The notes under the pieces: generated by a model
What the model was told of the DNA's origin: nothing
Seen by the model: the letters and a program-made list of their open reading frames with translations, nothing else
Databases searched by the model: none
Program-made: the position numbers and the translations under genes
DNA from: an uncultured Spirochaetales bacterium
GTDB taxonomy: Bacteria; Spirochaetota; Spirochaetia; Sphaerochaetales; Sphaerochaetaceae
Assembly (NCBI GenBank): GCA_949288415.1
Contig: CASEKE010000038.1
Span: 1 to 43,328, forward strand
DNA length: 43,328 nucleotides
Direction: 5' to 3'
In this document: piece by piece, positions 33,478 through 40,883 of the stretch
Layout of the letters: the number at the start of each line of letters is the position of its first letter
Position numbering within the stretch: position 1 is the stretch's first letter

Positions 33478-35778
33478 TCATTGCCTGAGCTTCACATAGG
33501 TCTTGCCCATGCCTCCGTCCTCGGGAAGAGCAAAGTGGTAGTCCTCGACATCGTTCCTCTTTCGCAGATAGTCGTGCACCCCGCGCTGGAGTATGCCGTC
33601 CCCGAAGCCGTGGATTATCGAGAAAGATTCCATCCCGTCAAGTATGGCCGATTCGAACTGATCATCCAGACGTTTCCTAGCCTCCTCGAGCGTGAGACCT
33701 CGGATATCCAATACGTATTCGGCTTTCCTGGATTTCGAGGAAAAGTGGGATATCTGCACGCTCGTGGTCTTCTCGACCGTCCTCTTCATCATGGAGGCAG
33801 GAAGCGTCAGCCTAAGCCCCGAGTCGAGCGCGACGAGGTATTTCCCGCCGTCCAGCTTTTTTGCGACCTTTCCCTTGGCGCCCGAGGCACCGCAGAGCAC
33901 GCTCTCGCCGACCGCGAATTCCGCTACCGGTCCAAAGGATGCGAAACTTCCGCTCTTTTCCTCTATGTCACGCCCAGTCTCCTTTTCCTTCTCCTCGAGC
34001 TTCCGGATGAACGCCTTCACGTTTCTGGTCTTCTCAGACGTGAGATTCCCTGTACGCACGTCCTTTACCAGATTCTCGAGTTCCTTCCTAGTCTCCCTCA
34101 TCCAGGACGAGAGCTCCTTGTGCCCCGCCTTCTCAAGCTCCAGATCCTTCAGACGTAGCCGTTCGTCCTCCTTCTCGAGCTCCTCGACCTTCTTTCGAAG
34201 ACTTCTCTTCTCCTGCTCCAGCTCCGTCATCTTCCTGTCGAGTGTCCTGCTCTTCGCGATGAGCGAGCTTATAACCTTGCCGGAAGTGCTTTCCGCATCC
34301 TTCAGATCGGCCTTGGCCATGTCGACGATTTCCTTTGGCAGGTGCATCCTCGTTGCAGCCTCTATCGCGTGGCTGTCGCCGGGAATACCCGAGATGACCC
34401 TGTATGTCGGATTACCGCTCCTCAGGTCGAACTCCATGCTGCTGTTCATCATGCAATCGGTCATGTATGCATAGTTCTTGACCTTCGAGTAATGGCTTGT
34501 GACCATCACGAGGCGGCAGCGCGTCGAAAGGTACGAAAGTATTGCTACCGAGAGTGCGGAACCTTCCTCCGGGTCGGTTCCGCTGCCGAGCTCGTCGAGC
34601 AGCACGAGTGAACGGACCGTGGCATTGCGGGAGATGAAAGCTATGTTCCTCAGATGGCTGGAGAATGTGCTGGCTTCGTTCTCGATGCTCTGTCCGTCGC
34701 CTATGTCGGTCAGTATCCTGTCGAAATACGGGAGAGTCGAGAGCTCGGAGGCGGGTATGAAAGACGAAATCTGGTTCAGCGCCGCAAGCAGGGCGAGGGT
34801 CTTCATCGTAACGGTCTTTCCACCGGCGTTCGCTCCGGAAATGACGAGCACACGCGTTCCTTCCTTTATCTCGAGATCGATCGGTACGGCCTTCGCCCCG
34901 AGGAGCGGATGACGCGCAGAAACGAGACTTATGTGCTCGCCATGCATGGGATGTGCGCATCTATGTCTTCTCGAATAGACCGCGAACGAATAATGGAAGT
35001 CGAACTCGATCACTTCGTCCCTCTTCCTGCCGAGGTGGCGTAGAATTCCCCTCACCTTCTCGCTGAGCTCATGAAGAATCTTCATCGCCTCGGCCCTGAT
35101 CCTCTCCTCGGCGATCACTACGTCGTTGTTGAGCTCGACCAGGTGGAACGGCTCCACGAAAAGCGTCTGTCCGGAAGAGGAAGAGCCCTGTACGTAGCAT
35201 TCGAAATCGCTCTTTCTCTCCGCACGGATCGGGATCACCACGCGTTCGTTCCTGTAGACCGGATTTTCGTTCTGCAGCTTGTCGATGTTCGCCTTGATGA
35301 AGCTCTGGCTGAAGCGTCCACGTTCCTCCTTGATCCTCTCTAGCGCCTTTCTAAGCGGCTTAAGTCTCGGATGGTCCTCAAGCACGTTACCGTCCCTGTC
35401 GATGGACGAGAGAATCTCGTCACAAAGCGCATCGTCCTCCTCATGGAGCTCGTCTGTGCGGGAAAGAAAGGCCAGCATCTTCCTGTAGGACGAGAGAAAC
35501 TCGCCGACCTTGTAGATGTCCGTTCCCTCGATGTCCCGATGGGTCTCTTCGGCATAGGGGAAGATATGGCTGATGGAAGGGAACGGAGTGAGATCGTATT
35601 CCCCGCAGATCAGGTTCATGTAGCTGTCTATCGTCCTGTATCGACGCTCCAGGGCGTCTTCGTCGGTAGTGAACCTGTCTTCCGTGATGTAGGATGCGCT
35701 CTCGGGAAAGAGGGAGAGACTTCTCACCTCCTCGAGCACCTTGTCCAGTTCTATGTCGACAAAACCTTTATTTCGCAA
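33478..35778 (-). CDS. mutS2: MutS2 family ATPase with Smr domain
   Basis: A 766-aa protein of the MutS2 family, linked to suppression of recombination and to rescue of collided ribosomes. The N-terminal core/lever helices (1-290) include NPVYRNERVVIPIRAERKS. The ATPase has Walker A GANAGGKT (315-322) and DELGSGTDPEEGSAL. A charged coiled coil (about 490-610) is followed by a KOW-like region and the C-terminal Smr domain (about 690-766, LDIRGLTLEEARKRLD and HGFGDGILQ). No mismatch-recognition domain is present. Its 5' end overlaps rsgA by 11 nt. Confidence 0.95.
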   Translation of the reverse strand: MRNKGFVDIELDKVLEEVRSLSLFPESASYITEDRFTTDEDALERRYRTIDSYMNLICGEYDLTPFPSISHIFPYAEETHRDIEGTDIYKVGEFLSSYRKMLAFLSRTDELHEEDDALCDEILSSIDRDGNVLEDHPRLKPLRKALERIKEERGRFSQSFIKANIDKLQNENPVYRNERVVIPIRAERKSDFECYVQGSSSSGQTLFVEPFHLVELNNDVVIAEERIRAEAMKILHELSEKVRGILRHLGRKRDEVIEFDFHYSFAVYSRRHRCAHPMHGEHISLVSARHPLLGAKAVPIDLEIKEGTRVLVISGANAGGKTVTMKTLALLAALNQISSFIPASELSTLPYFDRILTDIGDGQSIENEASTFSSHLRNIAFISRNATVRSLVLLDELGSGTDPEEGSALSVAILSYLSTRCRLVMVTSHYSKVKNYAYMTDCMMNSSMEFDLRSGNPTYRVISGIPGDSHAIEAATRMHLPKEIVDMAKADLKDAESTSGKVISSLIAKSRTLDRKMTELEQEKRSLRKKVEELEKEDERLRLKDLELEKAGHKELSSWMRETRKELENLVKDVRTGNLTSEKTRNVKAFIRKLEEKEKETGRDIEEKSGSFASFGPVAEFAVGESVLCGASGAKGKVAKKLDGGKYLVALDSGLRLTLPASMMKRTVEKTTSVQISHFSSKSRKAEYVLDIRGLTLEEARKRLDDQFESAILDGMESFSIIHGFGDGILQRGVHDYLRKRNDVEDYHFALPEDGGMGKTYVKLRQ

Positions 35779-36688
35779 GAATCTTCTTCCTCAGATATAT
35801 CGGACGCCGCTCCTCGAGCGAGTCCAGGATCCTCAGATAGCTTTCGTATCTGTCTTCGTCTATCCTCCCCTCTTCGATCAGGGAAGGAACCAGGCAGCCG
35901 TCCTCGCCGCGGTGCATGCATTCGGAATATGCGCATCCGAGATCGGCAAGCTCGGGGAACGACTGCATCACAAGCCTCTCGTCCTCGAAAGGAACCAGGA
36001 TCTCCCGTACGCCGGGAGTGTCGATTATATCGAAATCCTGTCCCCTGATCAGGAGCGAATAGTTGGTGGTATGCTTTCCCCTGTTGTATTTGCCGCTTAT
36101 GTCTCCGGTCCTCTGACCGGCATCCACGAGGGCGTTGATCAGGCTGGATTTGCCTACACCAGACTGGCCTACGAACGCGGTTCTCTTCCCCTTGAGATGA
36201 TATCTGAGCTCTTCCAGATCACCTTCGACGGTGCTGGTATACACCACACTGTAGCCCAGTTTCTCGTAGAGATCCAAGGTATCGAACACCTGTTCCGGAG
36301 CCTCGAGGTCGGCCTTGTTCACGACAATAAGCACGTCTGCACCGTGCACGGAGCATATCGCCCTGTCGAGGAAACGCGGGCGGAACGGTGGACTATCGAC
36401 GGAAACGACGATCGCGACTTGATCCATGTTCGCGGCGATGGTCTGGTTCATCTCCGCCTTGACGTTCCATCTCGAGAACGTGCTCATCCTCTCGCATCGA
36501 GCGGTCAGGAGTCCCTCCGAGGCACTGTATGGCTCGAACTCGACCCTGTCGCCGGCCGCAATCGGATTGTACTCCCCTTTGACGGACGAAAGGACTTTGC
36601 CTTTTATGCGCAGCTGGTAGGTCGCTCCGTCCTCCTCGCAGAGAGACGTGTAGATGTTGTTGATGCTTCTAAGAATCAAGGCGTGCAT
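35768..36688 (-). CDS. rsgA: Ribosome small-subunit-dependent GTPase RsgA
   Basis: A 306-aa circularly permuted GTPase for 30S maturation. An OB-fold (1-70) is followed by G4 NKAD (124-127), G1 GQSGVGKS (174-181) and G3 DTPG (223-226). The zinc cluster is C252, C257, H259, C265. The ATG at 36688 gives the usual N-terminus MHALILRS; the frame is open upstream, but that part overlaps the divergent pentapeptide gene. The GGGAG sits only 1 nt before the ATG, and the -10 box ends 10 nt before it, so the leader is very short. It overlaps mutS2 by 11 nt. Confidence 0.94.
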   Translation of the reverse strand: MHALILRSINNIYTSLCEEDGATYQLRIKGKVLSSVKGEYNPIAAGDRVEFEPYSASEGLLTARCERMSTFSRWNVKAEMNQTIAANMDQVAIVVSVDSPPFRPRFLDRAICSVHGADVLIVVNKADLEAPEQVFDTLDLYEKLGYSVVYTSTVEGDLEELRYHLKGKRTAFVGQSGVGKSSLINALVDAGQRTGDISGKYNRGKHTTNYSLLIRGQDFDIIDTPGVREILVPFEDERLVMQSFPELADLGCAYSECMHRGEDGCLVPSLIEEGRIDEDRYESYLRILDSLEERRPIYLRKKILAK

Positions 36689-36698
36689 ACTCCCTGTG

Positions 36699-36726
36699 AT
36701 TCTACCATAAAGTTGTGCTTTGTAAA
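36699..36726 (-). promoter_or_regulatory. Promoter of rsgA-mutS2
   Basis: Minus strand: TTTACA (36721-36726), 16-bp spacer, TAGAAT (36699-36704) with a TG extension. Its -35 box overlaps that of the divergent promoter. Confidence 0.6.
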
Positions 36727-36748
36727 AAGAAGGAAGGTGGAATATAAT
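36720..36748 (+). promoter_or_regulatory. Promoter of the pentapeptide-repeat gene
   Basis: TTGTAA (36720-36725), 17-bp spacer, perfect TATAAT (36743-36748). Seven nt separate it from the ATG at 36756. Confidence 0.75.
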
Positions 36749-36755
36749 CACAGCT

Positions 36756-37343
36756 ATGTTTCCACAGCTAAAGTGCAGGATGGAGGGCTGCCACACATAT
36801 GCCCTCAAGGGACGCGACGTATGCTTCCACCACGCAAAGGACAAGAGCGAGATCCTGAAGGGCTTCGAGGATCTCTTCACGAGGAAGAAACGGGTAACGG
36901 ACCAGTCGATAGTGAATGCCGAGTTCGAAGGTCTCGACATCACCTCGGCACGCCTTCTTTTCTCCAACTTCGCATTCTGCGTTTTCCGCAACTGCAGGTT
37001 CGACGGGAGCCGCATAAACACCTGCTTCTTCGACTATTCGATCTTCGACGATTGCTCGTTCCTCGACTGCGACATCCGCTACAGCGTCCTTGCAGGAAGC
37101 ACGATAAGGAATTGCAGCTTCACCGGGAGCACCATGATACACTCATCCTTCATGGGGATCGACAGCTACGGAAACGATTTCTCGCACTCCGACCTGTACT
37201 TCTCGAACTTCTCGCTCTCGAAGCTCATAACGACCAAGTTCGAGGACTGCAACCTCAAGCGATGCAACTTCCGCTCCGTGATCATCCGCGGGGTGAGCTT
37301 CAAGTATTCCAACCCCGAGGAGGCATTTTTCAAGAACCTATGA
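36756..37343 (+). CDS. Pentapeptide-repeat protein with N-terminal Cys/His cluster
   Basis: A 195-aa protein. The N-terminus has a zinc-binding-like pattern: Cys7, Cys12, Cys23, His26 (C-x4-C-x10-C-x2-H). From about residue 50 to 190 there are repeats of the A(N/D)LxF type in which the central position is Phe or Leu, for example FSNFAFCVFRNCRFDGS and FDDCSFLDCDIRYSV; they would form a right-handed quadrilateral beta-helix. Such proteins can mimic DNA or serve as scaffolds. There is no ribosome site, and the -10 box is 7 nt before the ATG. The stop overlaps the next ATG (ATGA), so it is coupled to the MBL-fold gene. Function is unknown. Confidence 0.8.
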   Translation: MFPQLKCRMEGCHTYALKGRDVCFHHAKDKSEILKGFEDLFTRKKRVTDQSIVNAEFEGLDITSARLLFSNFAFCVFRNCRFDGSRINTCFFDYSIFDDCSFLDCDIRYSVLAGSTIRNCSFTGSTMIHSSFMGIDSYGNDFSHSDLYFSNFSLSKLITTKFEDCNLKRCNFRSVIIRGVSFKYSNPEEAFFKNL

Positions 37344-37921
37344 AAATATACTCCTTTCTGGACCCGAAGCATCAGACCAACGTCTACCTCGTGGTCGGCG
37401 AGGACGGACATACAGGAATCCTGATCGACCCGGCAAGCGTCGGCCAGAAACTCATAAACATCATCGAAAGAACGAAGATCGACCTCAGGCATGTCCTCAT
37501 AACCCATGACCATGAAAGCCATGTCGAGTCGCTCGGGTCGCTGATGAAGATATATGAGCCGAAGGTATATTCGTTCCTCGGAAGATGCCAGGGCTACGAG
37601 ACGGAAAAAGTCAGGGACGACGACGTCCTAGAGCTGGGCGGCTCATCCTTCGAGGCGATGCACATACCCGGCCACAGCCTCGATTCGATCTGCTACAAAG
37701 TCGCCGGCACGATCTTCACCGGAGACACGCTCCTGTCGGGAAGCATCGCGAAGACGAACACTCTGATAGAGAAGGAACTCCTTGCAATGAATATCAGACG
37801 GCGCATATTCACACTGGACGACAATACGTTGATAATGCCCGGACACGGCTGCCCGAGCAAGGTGAGGATCGAGAAGATGTTCAATCAGGACATGCTCGAG
37901 GCCGTAGCCAGCATGACCTAG
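37340..37921 (+). CDS. Metallo-beta-lactamase-fold hydrolase (glyoxalase II-like)
   Basis: A 193-aa protein. The metal motif is HDHESH (56-61), so the Asp of HxHxDH is replaced by Ser60. The later ligands are present: His112 (IPGHSLDS), Asp in FTGDTLLSGS and His in MPGHGC. Loss of the site-2 Asp could make it a one-metal enzyme or change activity. The real start is the ATG at 37340, overlapping the pentapeptide-repeat stop; the frame is open far upstream, but only by chance opposite rsgA. It ends in a CTAG shared with the stop of rluD. Confidence 0.83.
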   Translation: MKIYSFLDPKHQTNVYLVVGEDGHTGILIDPASVGQKLINIIERTKIDLRHVLITHDHESHVESLGSLMKIYEPKVYSFLGRCQGYETEKVRDDDVLELGGSSFEAMHIPGHSLDSICYKVAGTIFTGDTLLSGSIAKTNTLIEKELLAMNIRRRIFTLDDNTLIMPGHGCPSKVRIEKMFNQDMLEAVASMT

Positions 37922-38820
37922 AGTCCGTATTCCTCGATATAGGATGAAAACCGGTTCGGCAGGGCCGATCTGAACGTCATCTCCTCTCCGGAAGACGGAT
38001 GCACTATCGTGAGCTCCGATGCATGGAGCATCAGCGGATAGCCGGACTTCCGGGGGTTGTAAAGCACGTCGCCGACGATCGGATGGCCTATGCTCTTCAG
38101 GTGTACCCTTATCTGATGGGTGCGGCCGGTATAGATCCTGATTCTGAGAAGAGCGGAACCTCTAAGCTGCCTTTCGACCACGTAGGCAGTCTTGGCGTAG
38201 CGCCCCTTCGAGGGATTGTCGGTGGTCTGGTAGAGTTTCCTGTCGCGCTCGCTGCGGACTATGTTCTTCTCTATCTCGCCTTGGTGTTCGAAAAACTTCC
38301 CCTCCGCAATGGCATAGTAGTACTTCCGGCCGGTATGCTCGGCAAACTGCCTTGAAAGGCTCTCCATCGCCATGTCGTTCTTCGCGACGACCATCACTCC
38401 GCTCGTGTCCTTGTCGAGGCGGTGTACGATGCCGGGTCTCGAGTCATCCTCCCCAGCAGCGAAATCCTCTCCATAGCGGTAAAGAAGCGCATTCACGAGC
38501 GTTCCTTCATGGTTTCCGGCCCCGGGATGGACCACCATGCCCTGCGCCTTGTCGACGACAAGAATATCGTCGTCCTCGTAGATCACGCTGAGCTCTATGT
38601 CCTCTCCCTTGACGCCCTCGAAGAATTCCTCGCTCCAGGAAAGCGATATCTCGTCCCCCTTCTCCACCTTGGCGCTCTTCTTGATAGGTTTCCCGCAAAG
38701 GAGAATCTTTGTATCCTCGCGGGAGAATATGCTCCTCGAGATGTCGGTCTCCAGGGACAGAACCTTGTCCACGCGGCCGGATGCAGATGCCACCACAGTA
38801 CGCTCGTGTATCCTAATCAC
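37918..38820 (-). CDS. rluD: RluA-family 23S rRNA pseudouridine synthase (RluD-like)
   Basis: A 300-aa protein with an N-terminal S4 RNA-binding domain (about 15-75) and a catalytic domain with HRLDKDTSG and the catalytic Asp136. It also has RTHQIRVHLKSIGHPIVGD and YNPRKSGYPLMLHA. Whether it acts like RluD, RluC or RluA cannot be told from motifs; the S4 domain and length favour RluD. The ATG lies inside the end of the small membrane-protein gene (8-nt overlap). Confidence 0.9.
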   Translation of the reverse strand: MIRIHERTVVASASGRVDKVLSLETDISRSIFSREDTKILLCGKPIKKSAKVEKGDEISLSWSEEFFEGVKGEDIELSVIYEDDDILVVDKAQGMVVHPGAGNHEGTLVNALLYRYGEDFAAGEDDSRPGIVHRLDKDTSGVMVVAKNDMAMESLSRQFAEHTGRKYYYAIAEGKFFEHQGEIEKNIVRSERDRKLYQTTDNPSKGRYAKTAYVVERQLRGSALLRIRIYTGRTHQIRVHLKSIGHPIVGDVLYNPRKSGYPLMLHASELTIVHPSSGEEMTFRSALPNRFSSYIEEYGL

Positions 38821-39136
38821 TGAGCGCTCCGATGAGATAATCTATCCCGGCGATCGCGAGAGAGAGACCGGACGCGATTGCAGCACTGTGGAGCATTCTC
38901 GTCGATGCCGAGGAGGCCACGGGCGCCCCGAAGCTCCCCGCAAGGTTGTAGCAGAGCATCGACACAGGAAGAGTTATGACGAACGATCCGAAGAAAATGG
39001 ACTCGGCACGACGTATCTCGTACGACCAGAGAGGAAACTCGTCCTCCTCGTACGGCTCGTATTCGAACTCGATCGGATCGCAGAAGAGCTGGAACGAGAG
39101 GAGAAACATGCATATCAGGACAAGCGCTCTCTTCAA
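38813..39136 (-). CDS. Small exported or membrane protein, unknown function
   Basis: A 107-aa protein. A signal-like N-terminus (MKRALVLICMFLLSFQLFC) is followed by an acidic stretch (EFEYEPYEEDEF) and two hydrophobic segments (about 48-66 and 85-104). Cys19 lies at the end of the first hydrophobic stretch, but the context LFC-D is not a good lipobox. It overlaps yggS (ATGA) and rluD (8 nt), so it is clearly within an operon. I do not recognise the family. Confidence 0.68.
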   Translation of the reverse strand: MKRALVLICMFLLSFQLFCDPIEFEYEPYEEDEFPLWSYEIRRAESIFFGSFVITLPVSMLCYNLAGSFGAPVASSASTRMLHSAAIASGLSLAIAGIDYLIGALSD

Positions 39137-39780
39137 CTTCTGCCTCCGAATATCGCACTTCCTATCCTGACCTCGTTGCTTCCCTCCTCTATCGCTACCT
39201 CGTAGTCGGCACTCATGCCCATGCTAAGGACGCTGATCAGGGAAGATTTCTCCTTCATACGCTCAAATAGACGGCGTGTCTTCGAAAAAGCCGTCCGGTT
39301 CAAAGTCTCGTCGAAACCGAGCGGCCCGACGGTCATTATCCCGATGACGTATGCGGCTTCCAGCCTCAGGGAGACATCGAGAGCCTCGAGAAGCTCCTCG
39401 GGCGTCCTGAATCCCGATTTCTGCTCCTCTCCCGAGCTGTTGAACTCGAGAAGCACCGGCATCCTTCTGCCGATCCTGGCCGACTCCCTGTCGATATCCT
39501 GAAGGAGAGCAATTGAATCCACGCTCTCTATGCGGTCGCACAGCGCGACTGCCTTGCGCACCTTGTTCCTCTGAAGCTGCCCGATGAGGAATACTTCCAT
39601 GCCATCCGGACGCTGGTCCGGAGCAGGGAATTTTGCGGCAACCTCCTGCACTCGGTTCTCACCGAAACAGCGTGCCCCCTCAAAATAGGCTTCCATTATC
39701 ATCGAATAGTCCTTTGTCTTTGACACGGGAAGGAGAAATACGCTTTTATCAATCTTTTCCCGCATTTCACGATAACCCAT
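39133..39780 (-). CDS. YggS/PLPBP-family pyridoxal-phosphate homeostasis protein
   Basis: A 215-aa TIM-barrel PLP-binding protein with no known enzyme reaction. PLP Lys21 is in VSKTKD; FGENRVQE, IGQLQRNK and LSMGMSADYEVAIEEGSNEVRIGSAIFG are family signatures. Most members have HxIGxLQxNK; here the first residue differs (VFLIGQLQRNK). It lies 5 nt after the CmpB-like gene and overlaps the next ATG by 4 nt. Confidence 0.93.
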   Translation of the reverse strand: MGYREMREKIDKSVFLLPVSKTKDYSMIMEAYFEGARCFGENRVQEVAAKFPAPDQRPDGMEVFLIGQLQRNKVRKAVALCDRIESVDSIALLQDIDRESARIGRRMPVLLEFNSSGEEQKSGFRTPEELLEALDVSLRLEAAYVIGIMTVGPLGFDETLNRTAFSKTRRLFERMKEKSSLISVLSMGMSADYEVAIEEGSNEVRIGSAIFGGRS

Positions 39781-39785
39781 CTTTT

Positions 39786-40580
39786 CTACTTCCTCTTCTG
39801 GACGTAATCGGCTCTGTTCTGCCTCAAGGCATCCTTGTAGTCCTTCCTGATCTTGTTTCTGCGTTCAAGATACTTCCTGAATTCCTCGAGTTCGGTCCTC
39901 ATCTCCTCGGAGCGGGCAGATATTGTCGGGTTGGAATAAAGGAAGTGGCGGGCAGTGGCCTGTGACCTTTCCCTGGCTTTCTCAAGCTGGAGCTCGAGTT
40001 TCTCCTTGAATTCCGAAGGAGCCATCTCGCTGACGATCCTGACCTTCTCCGCCATGTCGCGAAGTGCCTTCTGGAAGGATGCGAGGTGAATGATGGATAT
40101 GGTCGCATCGATGCTCATGACGACAAGGATCAGCGAGGAAAGGAAATGCCTCAGTCCTTCAGGAATTGAAAGAATCCTTGGAGCCAGGAACGGATCCACC
40201 ACATAGACCCCGGCAAGTCCCATGATGCCGAAAAGTGTCGAATTGAGTCCGCATACACGCCCATGTATGTTTATCCTATGGGCCGAATAGTCCCATAGCT
40301 TCATGTGGAATATCTTTTCGAGTACCCATGACGTGAAGTATTCCAGCGCACTAGTAAGAACAAGACCGAAAATGAATACGAGATACCACCTGTTTCGGAA
40401 CGGCTCAAGGAAAATTATGACTATCAGCGCCCCTGTCCCATAGATCGGCAGCCACGGTCCGTATAAGAATCCTCTGTTGACGAATCTCTTGGCAGGAATC
40501 GAGCAATATATGACCTCGCAGACATATCCTATCACGGAATAGACAAAGAAATTGATGACCAGAAAGTCCAGATCGAACAA
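39786..40580 (-). CDS. CmpB-like multi-helix membrane protein (putative ABC transporter permease family)
   Basis: A 264-aa protein. The first 165 residues hold about five membrane helices with the family features FFVYSVIGYVCEVIYCSI, NRGFLYGPWLPIYGTGA, SALEYFTSWVLEKIF, KLWDYSAHRINIHGRVCGLNS and FGIMGLAGVY. The C-terminal 95 residues are a charged cytoplasmic helical tail. The family is annotated as ABC permease-like, but true transport is unproven and no ATPase lies nearby. The start is TTG, with GGAGG 6 nt upstream. The tRNA-Val terminator ends only about 14 nt before the start, so no separate promoter fits. Confidence 0.82.
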   Translation of the reverse strand: MFDLDFLVINFFVYSVIGYVCEVIYCSIPAKRFVNRGFLYGPWLPIYGTGALIVIIFLEPFRNRWYLVFIFGLVLTSALEYFTSWVLEKIFHMKLWDYSAHRINIHGRVCGLNSTLFGIMGLAGVYVVDPFLAPRILSIPEGLRHFLSSLILVVMSIDATISIIHLASFQKALRDMAEKVRIVSEMAPSEFKEKLELQLEKARERSQATARHFLYSNPTISARSEEMRTELEEFRKYLERRNKIRKDYKDALRQNRADYVQKRK

Positions 40581-40592
40581 AGCAAACCTCCA

Positions 40593-40621
40593 TTAAAAAA
40601 GGCCAGGGACGACCTGGCCTT
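40593..40621 (-). terminator. Terminator after tRNA-Val
   Basis: Minus strand: 9-bp stem AAGGCCAGG/CCTGGCCTT, 5-nt loop, with TTTTTT at 40595-40600. It starts 2 nt after the tRNA 3' end. Confidence 0.92.
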
Positions 40622-40623
40622 GA

Positions 40624-40695
40624 TGGAGGATACAAGGATTGAACTTGTGACATCCTGCTTGTAAGGCAGGCGCTCTCCCGCTGAGCTAATCCTCC
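40624..40695 (-). tRNA. tRNA-Val, anticodon TAC
   Basis: A 72-nt cloverleaf. The acceptor arms GGAGGAT/ATCCTCC pair fully. D stem GCTC/GAGC; anticodon stem CCTGC/GCAGG with loop CTTACAA (anticodon TAC, reads GUA and related Val codons). T stem ACAAG/CTTGT with loop TTCAATC. Discriminator A. The bases after it are TCA, so the CCA end is not encoded. Confidence 0.97.
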
Positions 40696-40707
40696 GCAAC
40701 GTGACTG

Positions 40708-40737
40708 ACTATACACTAACACCAGTTCGTAGGTCAA
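40708..40737 (-). promoter_or_regulatory. Promoter of tRNA-Val
   Basis: Minus strand: TTGACC (40732-40737), 18-bp spacer, TATAGT (40708-40713), about 12 nt before the tRNA 5' end. The 120 bases between this and the guaB terminator show no other feature. Confidence 0.85.
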
Positions 40738-40846
40738 CAGCTTTCGACGAGTTTTTTCATTCCATCAAGAACAAGACCGCAAAAAAACCGCCGATGGCAT
40801 GCGTCGCATACAAGACATTATATCATGGATGGACGCAAACAAGAAG

Positions 40847-40878
40847 GGAAAAGAGAAACGGCCCGCAGAGCGGACCGT
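40847..40878 (-). terminator. Terminator of guaB
   Basis: Minus strand: ACGGTCCGC pairs with GCGGGCCGT (one G-U) around a TCT loop, followed by TTCTCTTTT. Confidence 0.8.
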
Positions 40879-40883
40879 CCCGA

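Noticed and set aside
35741..37339. Upstream extension of the MBL-fold frame to 726 codons
   Set aside because: The region is opposite rsgA and overlaps the pentapeptide gene in another frame. The MBL domain begins at 37340 with a coupled ATG.
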